Assembly (NCBI GenBank): GCA_002812745.2
Contig: NCSJ02000016.1
Location: 62,001-126,000 of the forward strand
Origin: Scytalidium lignicola
Taxonomy: Eukaryota; Ascomycota; Leotiomycetes
Length of the DNA stretch: 64,000 nt
Direction: 5' to 3'
Position numbers and translations under genes: made by a program. This document shows positions 21,524 through 31,664 of the stretch, one piece after another. Positions within the stretch are counted from its first letter, which is position 1. Every line of letters starts with the position of its first letter. Below the pieces are notes generated by a model. The model was not told where the DNA came from and did no database searches. It worked only from the letters and a program-made list of their open reading frames with translations.

Positions 21524-23180
21524 CTACAAGACGTAACGGAATTGTGGATTCTATTGTGGAATGTCAGTATAATCTTCTTTGATGAATGCGTTGCGGGGCT
21601 CACCTTCATGTCCGTGCTATCATCTTCATAAGCATGATCGAATCCCTCCATTACACCGGTCTTATCGCGCCGACGATTCTCCCACATACACACGAGACGA
21701 TACACCACCATCAAGCAAGCGGCTGCAATGGATGTTACACAGGTAGTAATAAAACCTGGAGTATAATTTGGCGCATCGGAGGTCTTAAAGCACAAAGGAC
21801 CCACGAAATTGCCAAGACAGTACCCGACGTAGAGACCAGAAGATGTGACTGAGCGTTTGGTGTACCCTGATGTATTTGCAAGCTGTAAACCCATCATAAC
21901 AGCATATCCACCCCCAAAAGAATTGAGAATATAGACCGCAAATAGAAGCGCTCCTTTATGGTCTCGAGGTATAAACCAGAGAAGAAATGAGGCAAAAACA
22001 ACACCCAGCTCAGATATGATAATCAAGTAGCTGCGCATTCCTGGGACTTTCATGGCTATCAGCGGAGCAACAAGCTCCCATGTTCCACCATAGAAGCCTC
22101 CCGGCATAGATAGGAGTAAAGAATTCAAAGTGGAGAAGCCGAAAGAATTGATAATGATGGGAACAAATGACGAGACGGGACCGTTGACAATAGTCAGGAG
22201 GAACGCCGTGCAGAAGATTAGCCAAAATTTGATATCAAGAAGAGCTTCTATGGCTTGATTCATTTTGAAATGGGTGTTTCGAACGCCGGAGTTATTCTCT
22301 CGCATTCGTGCAACTGCGATGTAACGTTCTCGATCGCTAAAGCCTCTCGCGCGAACAGGATCTGATGGCAAGAAGAAGAGAATGACGAAACTCCAGAGTG
22401 TGGTAATGCCACCTGCAAGAAGATACATATACTGCCATGGATGCAAGGACCCGGAAGTGATATGTCCGATACCGTAGTTGATCAAGGGAGAGAAAGAGGA
22501 GATATACCCGCTGCAAGCATACCAGATGCCCATTCGGAAGGCCTGTTCACGTTTGGTGTACCAACCACCCACCACCATCATAAACATGGGTGGTATGCCA
22601 GCTTCGAGGAAACCTAAGAAGAACCGTTGTGCGTAAAGCGCTTGGTAATTGTGACATGCGGCAGCACACATCAGGCAGGCTCCCCACACAAGAACGATCC
22701 CAAAAGCAACTCGTTCAATAGGCCAACGCTGAGCCATTAGCACGGCTGGGTACGCACCGCAGATGAAGCCGAGGTAGAAAATTGAAGCGGCAAAGGAATA
22801 ACGATTGCCAACTCCAAGTTGCAGGTCTTTGGTGAGACCAAAAATGGCCTGAGACGTTAGTTGGCCAAATTCAAGCTGATGAACCTCATAGTGCTTACTG
22901 CTTGGCCAATCATGGCTTTATCATAATACTGCAAAGCAAAGGTGATGCAAAGAATTGAGAGCAGACGCCTGTCAATCTTGCGTCTCAGCCTCTTCTCCTC
23001 CTGCGGCTCCCAGTGCTGGTCACCCGTGTATCCAGCAAGAACGACAAGACCCTCATCATTGTGGATAGTGTCCACAACGACAGGCTTTTGTACATCGCTC
23101 ATGGTCTGGTCATCAAATGTTCGATTTTCAACCTCAACGGCAGTTGCTTCTTCTTTATGGTCCGGGACCGACTGAGCCAT
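21524..23180 (-). CDS. MFS transporter, Dal5/allantoate permease (anion:cation symporter) type
   Basis: Three exons, 23180-22899, 22848-21604 and 21550-21524, give 517 aa. The last exon adds only N-P-Q-F-R-Y-V-L and a stop. Without it the frame runs on into an unrelated tail, so the short exon is preferred; such a tail is typical of this family. The acidic N-terminus is cytosolic. TM1 contains A-L-Q-Y-Y-D-K-A, which replaces the usual Y-x-D-R motif. TM4-5 has R-F-F-L-G-F-L-E-A-G-I-P-P, and a G-G-W-Y-T-K-R-E-Q loop follows. Twelve membrane helices are expected. The family imports allantoate, nicotinate, pantothenate and other small carboxylates with protons at the plasma membrane. It shares a 745-bp divergent promoter with the aldolase gene, so it is probably the substrate importer of the cluster. 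Confidence 0.88.
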
Positions 23181-23341
23181 CTTTAACCTCAAAAATATGT
23201 ATCAGCAGTGACGGTCGTTTGGCTGCAGGGCATCAGTGTGGCCTGGATATAGCTAGACAACTCGTAGAGTACCCTGGAGATACAACTGCGAAGTATGCGG
23301 AAAGGAAGACGATGAGTCAACTAGATATAGATTCTTGGCCG

Positions 23342-23360
23342 AGTCCCGAGAAGCGGGACT
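23342..23360. promoter_or_regulatory. Perfect inverted repeat AGTCCCG-N5-CGGGACT
   Basis: Seven-base arms around AGAAG, containing CCCG-N5-CGGG. It sits between the divergent MFS and aldolase genes and has the same architecture as the site before the Zn2Cys6 gene. A candidate binding site for that regulator. Confidence 0.5.
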
Positions 23361-23925
23361 GGTTGCATGCCGAGTGCTTTAGTTAAGCACCGCGGATACA
23401 TGCTTGGCTGCACGGCAGACGAGGAGAAATAATTACATGATCTCTTGGTCTCTAAGATGCAATGTGATGTTCAGGTAAAGCTGGGGAACAAGAGACGGTC
23501 TGTGGGAGGTTGACAAGCTTTGCTCTTTTCCGGATCGGGTAATTAAGCTCGGTTGAAGAAGCGCCTCCCTTCCCCGCAATCGAAGTCACGTTCACATTTG
23601 TTTCCCATCCCATACTGGGAATTTGTTCTCCGCGCCTGCAACGACAATGACCCCAATCCATACAACGTGGAAGCATCCCTTGCTCCAACTTGGAGTCCAA
23701 TGTTACAAGACGCGGACCTTAGTTATTTGAGTGTGGCTTCCTGGGATTTCCCCGCCTTTGGCAAGGAGAAAAGCATTTAGTGAGCATCCCATGCTGGAGC
23801 TACGGAGGTGGAGTATTTCATTTGTATGATATGCTAGGTATACTGTCTTCATTCTATATAATTTCACAGAACATCATTGAAGATGGGCAAAGACTTAGTA
23901 ATAACACGTGCTCTACTAAGACAAC

Positions 23926-24726
23926 ATGGCTTCTCCAAAGGTCACCGCACTTCACCAAGGCCGACCTCTCGTCGGGGCATTTATCATGCTCAATACACCA
24001 TTTGCCGCTCAGATAATGGCTAGTACAGGCTACGATTGTCTCGTGGTTGACATGGAGCACTCGCCTATATCTGCGTTAGAAGCAACTCACATTGTCCACG
24101 CGATTGGCGCCGCATCAGCAGGAAGTTGTGCTGCATTGGTACGAATACCTTCACACGGTGTGGAGTGGATCAAGTGGGGATTGGATAGTGGCTCTGCAGG
24201 TATCATTGTACCTATGGTGAACGATGCTCAAGAAGCAGCCGACGTGATACAAAGAGCCTGTTATCCACCCCTTGGACGCCGCAGTTTTGGACCGGCTCAT
24301 GCTCCATTTTCCGGTCCACACGCCGAGAAGACAGGTGGCGGATACCTAGATAAAGCCCTTGAACAAGTCGGGATTTTCTTAATGATCGAATCTGCCTCTG
24401 GAGTGATGAATTCGGATGCGATCCTGGGAACTAAGGGCGTAAGCGGTGGATTTGTAGGGCCAGTGGACTTACGGTTGTCCTTAGGATTAAGCGGGTTCGA
24501 CGGCGATGAAGATGCATTTATTGATGCATTGGAGAAGGTTGTCAAAGCAGGCAGAGCTCATGGCAAACCAGTGGGGATATTTACGGGAACACAACACGCT
24601 TTTGAGAGAGCTCTGAAGTTGGGATTCTCCTTTATCCTTTATAAATGCGATTATACCATGCTGGGCGACATCGCGCAGTCAAGCTTGGACACAGGACGTT
24701 CGTTAGTCGCAAACGCAAAATTATAA
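23926..24726 (+). CDS. HpcH/HpaI family aldolase (class II, pyruvate-type)
   Basis: A single-exon gene of 266 aa, the usual length for the family. These TIM-barrel enzymes catalyse metal-dependent retro-aldol cleavage of 4-hydroxy-2-oxo acids to pyruvate (or a related 2-oxo acid) and an aldehyde. Expected active-site elements are visible: D-M-E-H with H45, R73 in L-V-R-I-P, and the metal ligands E155 (M-I-E-S-A) and D181 (G-P-V-D-L). G-L-D-S-G-S-A-G-I-I-V-P (about 85-96) is the family glycine-rich strand. No signal or organelle peptide is apparent, so it is probably cytosolic. It is divergent from the MFS gene and convergent with the TauD-type gene. The natural substrate cannot be told from sequence. 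Confidence 0.9.
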   Translation: MASPKVTALHQGRPLVGAFIMLNTPFAAQIMASTGYDCLVVDMEHSPISALEATHIVHAIGAASAGSCAALVRIPSHGVEWIKWGLDSGSAGIIVPMVNDAQEAADVIQRACYPPLGRRSFGPAHAPFSGPHAEKTGGGYLDKALEQVGIFLMIESASGVMNSDAILGTKGVSGGFVGPVDLRLSLGLSGFDGDEDAFIDALEKVVKAGRAHGKPVGIFTGTQHAFERALKLGFSFILYKCDYTMLGDIAQSSLDTGRSLVANAKL

Positions 24727-25332
24727 ATTATTGAAAGAGAGATTATCATGAACTATTATGTATTTAGAACATACTCCGAAGAATCAACCACTTAGATGAA
24801 TCATGCAGTAAGAATTTGGAGATTTGGTCATACTACGGCCCGTTGACCATGGGTTGACCAATTCGCCCAAATATTTTGTTTATTTTCAAGTTTTTGAGCA
24901 TATCATCAAAAAAAAAATTGATATATTATAACTATAATTGATTCTAGAAATCCTAAGCTTTAAAACGGTATAAATAAAAGTATAGTTTTAAGATTATTAT
25001 AAAGTTAAATTATACGTGACCTATCTCTAGCCTTTGTCATTCTTAAAGTTAATTATGACTGAAATTTTATATCATTCTAAAGCCTTTAATATTTAAAATC
25101 TAGTATTATTAAAATAATGAAACAAAATCCTTGATGTAGCATATCAAGATGAAAAATAGGCAAAAAACTGGTCAACAGGCCAGATTGGCGAACGGGCCGG
25201 AATATATCTTTGTATTTCAAAGAAAAAATGGCATCAGCACAGATGGATTTCTTGCATTTTATCAATGGTCAAGTAATTTAGAAGATTGTTAAACTCAAAA
25301 TCGTGATTCCGGATTCTAGAATAAGAACACGG
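24727..25332. other. AT-rich convergent 3' region
   Basis: Separates the aldolase and dioxygenase 3' ends. It is AT-rich with no coding signal. Two similar GC-richer patches, GGCCCGTTGACCATGG (24838) and GGCCAGATTGGCGAACGGGCCGG (25177-25199), suggest a small degenerate inverted repeat. Confidence 0.4.
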
Positions 25333-26523
25333 CTAGACTGAAGGAGCTACTGCTGCTGCTCGCGCTTCCAGTGTCGGATCACGGTCCAATGCGCTTCCTT
25401 TCCCACTTCTTACGATCAAATTATTGATACCTTGTCTGAATGGAGCGTTCGGGTCATTCTCGCCATGACCATAAGGACCTGCATCGAAGACTGAGGTTCT
25501 CCTCATATCTCTCACATACTTGGTCAGATAGGCCCCTCCCGCGTTTGCTTTGTGCAAGACTGCGGTGTTATCCCACATGATCAGATCCCCATCATTTTCC
25601 CACTGTATCGTGGTTACGTATTTGTCCTGAGTAGCATGTTCGAAGAGTGCATCTATGATAGGCTTGCTCTCTTCAGCGGTCATCCCGTCAAAGTGGTGGC
25701 AGTAAGTTGTCAAGTAGAGCGTTTTGCGGCCTGACTCAGGGTGCGGAACAGCAATTTTGTGACGCGAAAAGCCGTAATCCATTGGGTCAATGCCTTCATA
25801 AAAGTCAGGTGCCCCTAATTTGCGGTTGTGAATCAAGGAGTTGTTGCCTACAAGAGGCTCGATCTTCGCTTTCCACTCGGGAGAGAGATCCTCATACGCC
25901 GTTCGAGCATCAAGATACTGCAAAAAGATTAACAGTGTCCCGTTTGCGTAGAGATTCATATCAACGCACTGATGTTTCACCTCCTGTTCCCTTCGGCGGA
26001 ATCTTGTGACCTCGAAGGATGGAGATGCCTGTTCGCCTCGAGTTGAAGGCTAGATCAGCGTGCCATAACATATTTCCCTGTGATTACAATTAGATACCGG
26101 CCATAATACTCGGAAGGTTGAGCATAAGACTCACATTATTCAAGGCTAGTCTTGCAGGATCTGCCTCGGTGATAATCTCTCCATTTTCATTAAGATTGCT
26201 AACATCGAAAAGCTCTGGCAGCAATCTCAGTTTGCGACCAAGCTTAACATGTGGCGACATGTCATCTAACTCTCCAAAAAGCCTCGAAAATGCGATATGT
26301 CTCTCATCGTCGAGGTTAGTATTACGAAATACCAGAACCCCATACTGCATAAGATTAGGTATTTGAAAACTCGAGAATTCAAAATTGCATTTACCCTGTA
26401 AATGGCGTCTTTAATTTGCGTCAAAGTGTCCTGATCAATTGACTTGCTCCAATCCACGCCTTCGACCTCCGCTATGAAAGTAGGGTGCAGTGGTCTTATG
26501 ATAAGTTTCGTTGAGGATGGCAT
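25333..26523 (-). CDS. TauD/TfdA-family 2-oxoglutarate/Fe(II) dioxygenase
   Basis: Four exons, 26523-26395, 26344-26135, 26077-25970 and 25917-25333, give 343 aa with introns of 50-57 nt. The N-terminus has L-H-P-T-F-I-A-E-V-E-G-V-D-W, the TfdA/TauD opening. The iron triad is H119-x-D121 (in L-W-H-A-D) and H271 (V-L-H-K-A). The 2-oxoglutarate-binding arginine is R288 or R289 in D-M-R-R-T-S-V. G-T-G-G-E-T joins Y-L-D-A-R-T-A-Y-E-D-L across the third intron, which is the family motif and fixes that splice. Members hydroxylate or cleave taurine, 2,4-D, hypophosphite or aromatic acid ethers in the cytosol. It shares a 447-bp promoter with the FMN dehydrogenase gene. It probably performs the oxygen-dependent step of the cluster; substrate unknown. 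Confidence 0.88.
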
Positions 26524-26683
26524 TGTGATCAGCTATTTTAATTTTGCATTACTTTGTGAGAATTTGTTAACATTGAAAAATCGAATTTATGATAACATTG
26601 ATACATAATCGAAGTGTTATTATGTATCCAATAAGTCCACACATTGTAACTTCAGAATAATAATGAATCCTTTTCTCCCAAAT

Positions 26684-26694
26684 CGGTTAGGCGG
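26684..26694. promoter_or_regulatory. CGG-N5-CGG direct repeat in the divergent dioxygenase/dehydrogenase promoter
   Basis: CGG TTAGG CGG. Same 5-base spacing as the palindromes at 18149 and 23345 but as a direct repeat. A weak candidate site for the Zn2Cys6 regulator. Confidence 0.25.
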
Positions 26695-26970
26695 ACCAAG
26701 TGAGTGGGTGCGGGGAATGAAGTCCCATCAACCTCGGTGCTTTACCTATCTTGGAAATACCGTCGGGAGTGAGGCTTTGTGTGGGGAAACGCTCTCCGTA
26801 GTGGAGAATATCGGAGGTCACGGCAATTGAAATACAGGATAGCGTAATTGGAGATGAAGCCAGATGAGGGGATCGAAGTAGCTGGGCTGTTGTGTCTGTC
26901 GGTCCTGGTGCACATGGCCTGAATAAATCGACGACTTGCTAACGAAAAGAAAGGGGACAGTAAGGACACA

Positions 26971-28576
26971 ATGGCAACAATTCTCGATGGGAAGGAGGTT
27001 TCAAAACACAACACAAAAAATGACTGTTGGATTGTCATTGCTAACAGAGTGTACGATGTTACCAAGTTCCTCGCTGATCACCCTGGAGGCAGAGGTGTTA
27101 TTCTCAAATATGCGGGAAAAGTAGATGTTCGACCAAATATTTCCATGCGATGACTGACCAAGCAAACAGGACGCGACAAAGGCATATCTCGAGGTCCACA
27201 CTCCTGAGACGGCCGAACAACTGCTTCCACCATGTAAGTACACATTAACAGAAGCAACCCAAGGCTGACAAGAACAGCAAGCTTCAAAGGAATAGTGGAT
27301 GTAGAAACACTGGTGTCAATCGCTCCTGATGATAATAGGGATAAAGCTCAAAACGCCAGCAAGCTATTGCATATAAGCCTTTGCATCAACGTTGACGATT
27401 TCACACCTGCGGCAATGCCGAAATTGTCCAAAGCTGCCGCAGCGTATCTCTCGTCCGGGGCAGATACACTCACATCACTTAAAAACAACCTCAGGGATTG
27501 GCAGAAAATAACTTTCCGCCCCAGGGTGCTAAGGAATGTGTTGACTGTATCCACCACCAATACTATGCTGGGTTGCAAAACAGCGTGCCCTTTTTTCATC
27601 GCACCCACAGGCTTAATGGGCATCATAAATCCAGAGGCAGAAAGTCCGCTTGTGCAAGGCGCGGTCAGGAGCGGAATTCATTATTGCATAAGTGGAGTGT
27701 CCACCAAACCACACAAAGATATGATGGCCCTCTTCAAAGCAGAAAAACAGAGACTCGTCGACCCCCTTTCTGATCCGACTCTCTTCTTTCAGCTTTATGT
27801 CAATTCCAAGAAAGAGAAAACAGTCCAGCTCATCAAAAATGCAAAAGAGCTTGGATTTAGAGCCCTCATGATCACGGTAGATACCCCTGTTGTTGGTAAG
27901 AGGGAGGATGCCAGTCGCCACAGAGCTCAAGAGGAGCTAGAAGGTGGCTTTGAAGAATATGATGCTACACCTGCAGGATCAGAAGATCAGCCTGTTAGGC
28001 CTGGATCGGACCCCGGAGGAGCCCTGTCAAAGACTCTTGGCTGGGAAGATCTAAAGTGGATGAAGGAACTATTCGGCGGTCCTATTGTACTAAAGGGGAT
28101 TCAATGTGCAGAGGACGCCAAGATGGCCGTTGATATGGGAGTGGATGGAATCTATTTGAGTAATCATGGAGGAAGACAGCTGGATTACTCGCCAAGTTCG
28201 TTAAGAACTTTATTAGAGATTAGGATGGTTTATCCTGAGGTGTTCCAGAAGTGTGAAATTTATGTGGATGGAGGTGTCCGAAGGGGAACAGATGTTGTGA
28301 AAGCATTATGTTTGGGAGCCACGGCGGTTGGGATCGGTAGGCCACTCATATATGCCATGGCAGCTTATGGAACACAAGGTGTGCTGAAGGCAGTTGAAAG
28401 TAAGTGCAAACTCTGGATTACATCATTTGATGCTGACTGTGTCGCATTTAGTTCTGAAGACCGAAGTAGAGGTCACTATGAGGTTAATAGGAGCTACCTC
28501 GGTGAAAGATTTGCATTCCAGATTAGTCAATACAGCTGAGCTGGAGAGAAAAATTATGTCGCGATCAATGTTGTGA
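26971..28576 (+). CDS. Cytochrome-b5 / FMN-dependent 2-hydroxyacid dehydrogenase (flavocytochrome b2-like)
   Basis: Four exons, 26971-27120, 27170-27233, 27278-28399 and 28452-28576, give 486 aa. Residues 1-70 are a cytochrome b5 domain with heme histidines H37 (in D-H-P-G-G) and H60. Residues about 85-470 are the FMN TIM barrel. Expected residues include Y245 (Q-L-Y-V), D273 (T-V-D-T-P), K344 (V-L-K-G-I), and H368 with R371 in S-N-H-G-G-R-Q-L-D. The C-terminus ends in the usual helical tail, which fixes the last intron. Yeast Cyb2 oxidises L-lactate to pyruvate and passes electrons to cytochrome c. This copy has no presequence, so it is probably not targeted to the intermembrane space the usual way. 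The usual tyrosine/acidic motif near residue 128 is altered (A-Y-L-S-S-G-A-D). Lactate, mandelate or another 2-hydroxyacid is possible. Confidence 0.88.
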
Positions 28577-31500
28577 AATGTTTAGTTTAGAGGAGAAGAG
28601 CGTCTGAGCATATAGATCGTTCAATACGAACTCTGCGTGATTAGAAAATGTCGTAGGATACTAGTCTAATAACCGCTTGCTACGACGTGTATTAAAACAC
28701 TGGGATTGGCATTGTTTTTCCATAGTAGATCTAATTCCAAGTTGATCTCCGCCAAATTTGTATAAACATATAAATTGGATCCTAAACACTAAGACATGGG
28801 TATATTATCCCCTTAGTCGAACCATCAACTTAGCCACACGACTGAAATTTATTGAAAACTAAGCAAAATTATATATATAATTTGTTGATTTACAGCAATA
28901 ATATGGGAGAACACAGGGAACAGATTTAGAACCGTGAATTGTCTTGATTATTCTGAAAGCTATGGAGGGTTTATGTATGTAGAATATAGTACGGCAATAC
29001 AACTACAACAACTACCGTACAACTCCGATAGTAACCGTAAATACTACTGTAGCTATGCCGCGTGTTAAGCTGTAGGCCCTAAATATAAGCTCTAGTAATG
29101 GTCACCTCTACATTAGAGAGTATGTGGGGTTATCGATGAAGTGGAAGAATCAGAGCTCCTAAAATATCACAATATAATTAGAACAACCATATTATTTATA
29201 TCAAGTAAAACTTTAGTTATAATTATTTATATGATGATTATTAGATGTTTTGAGTTTTAAATGTTATAATTTTTTATTTAAATTATAAAAACAAGTTTTG
29301 TTTTAGTTTTGAAANTTTTTTTGTAGATTCTTAATTGTATNAAAAAAGATAAACTGAGTCACTGTGCGTTCAATACTATTTATACTTGGATAATTGAAAG
29401 GGGGATGACGTATAGAATCATGATAAAACAAGCTTAGCAAGTTTTAGGATCGCGAATTCATCCTTACTCATATTGGAATGATGTCCAGAGAGTTAGGGGT
29501 ACTTTAAAATAATAAAAAATACTAAGCTTCACCTTGGCAACTTATCAAATTATAAAATTTGGTTGTCATGGAGGGGTTTAAAAAGATGTTCAATTCAAAC
29601 ATGTAGTATAATAATAATAAAACGTTGGGCTCTTCTCCGCAATTAATACCTGGTAGTCAATCTGTAAGAAGCACATGTAGCCTTTATAATAGACATTGTT
29701 CTAAACAACTTATTCTCTTCTTTATGGATTTCTGGATCCTCTAGAAACCCTTTAAAGTATACACGCTTTATCACTTACATCGCTATCATAATCTTTATCT
29801 CTTACAACTTAGCCTCTTTCATCGCTTCTGTTCCCTTTGCCTGCTCCTAGCTCTCTTCACCTTAGAAAAATTTAATTTTCCTCCTTAGATGCCTCCGAGA
29901 CAATCAGTCTTCACTCTTGTTATTCTCCTTCATATCTTTATCATTTACTCTTAACTTGTTAATCAAACTATTTTCGAGCATTTTCAGCATAACATCATGC
30001 TCTAGCCTCGAGAAATATATTAGGTAATGTTTGATTTCGTTTACTTGCTCTCCTGGAGGACTTACAACATAATGTAAGTTATTTTGGAAGATTCTACCGG
30101 TAAACTTGACTATTGCATCTCCTAGATTGATAATTGCACATTTAAGGATTAGAATAACGTACATTTACTCTTCTGATCGTAAGAGCTAGATGCTGAGATA
30201 AGTGACAATATGGAGAGCAGATCATCTTTTAACATTTACAAAAAGTAATAAGTTATAAATTATCCTTATTAAGATTGTAAGTTATTAAAACTGTAAATTG
30301 TAGTATATAAAGGAAACTTACGTTGTAAATCTTATTTTAGTTTTTGGTTTTCTTCTTGTTTATGACTTCTTTGCTTATTCTCTTATATTTGTAATACTTT
30401 TTCTAAGCTGTAAAATTATATTTTCGCNTTTTTTTCTAGTAGTAAATTGAAGAAATCTTTTATTAACGTAAACATGTAATTTGATTTGTAGAGTAGACTT
30501 CTGTTTATAAGAGAATTGTGTATGTCAAAGTAAAAGAAGCTTATTACTTTTGTGGCTTCGAACAGTCGAGTGTGTTTATCTAGGTCATTAGCCTTGAGTT
30601 TGCAGAGGAAAATAATGACGAATAAAGCGGTTAGAGTATTAGTTGGAAAGGGAGGAAGGCAGTAGGACATATTGGGCATTGTGAAAGAAGAATCCATGTT
30701 AGCCATTGTTATTGTCATTAGATCTATTCTATTTTATTACAGGAAAATAACGAATTGATTGATATCTTGAACCTTGATACTAAGGAAATATGTGATTAAC
30801 CTCAGAGCTAGAGCTACGGAGAAGACGAAGGAGAAGGAGAAGAGAACTGTAGTTATATTATTATGAACGTCGTCTCTCTCACTAGCCACGAATGATCGCT
30901 GGCAGCCGCTGGGCTGATCAAGGAGGCATCCGAGACGACTCTCCTTGGCTACCGTCAACATCATAGCCATGATTATACTACTAGATCTGAATAACAAGTG
31001 TGACCATAATGTTAATGAATCGGTATCAATTCGACTACTGGGCATGTCATCTACTCCGTATTTTGTTCGTGATTTAGGCTAAACTCTCGCCTCCTACTGT
31101 TGCTTCCCCAGCCACCAACACACATCAGCACATCATCATTTGTTCTTGGCGGCTCGAATCTCTCACGGGAACAGTGAGACAGGGCAATAAGGGTGGGAGA
31201 GCACAGTCTATTCGCGCGTTTCTATTCCCCAGCAGGAGCCCATCGATGTCTCAGACGTCTCACTGTGACCTTGCGGCAGTTGAGATGCTTCTCCTCCAAT
31301 GAATCATCAATGAATCTCACCCCAGCGCGATTTCGCATCTGTTACCCCGTGGGGTTGTGTCGGGGGCCTCCTTCCAGCTCCGGGGTCGCGGTAGTGAAGC
31401 TCCCATGGGATCGGGATATACCCTCCTTTTTGCTACTGGCCTAGAACAGGATAGTATATTGCATTCCAGCCCTTAAAACCAATAACCTCGGTCATCAACT

Positions 31501-31660
31501 CTCCAAGAAGCTGACGAGACACTGATATTCCTGTTGACCGTTTTCGGGAGGCGGGCCTGGGAGTAAGTACTTAACAACACTCTGGGGACCCTCGACAGTC
31601 ATGCCTCAGAAGCACGGGCAGCTGCATCATACATTTTTCCAGCTGGGAAACGTACGTAAT
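28577..31660. other. AT-rich island with unidentified coding remnants
   Basis: Mostly AT-rich, with N bases beside homopolymers. On the minus strand, open stretches at 30164-29904, 30718-30416 and 31045-30737 read like pieces of degraded genes or a transposon, but I cannot name them. From about 31050 the composition is normal again, without a recognisable gene. Confidence 0.5.
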
Positions 31661-31664
31661 TATC

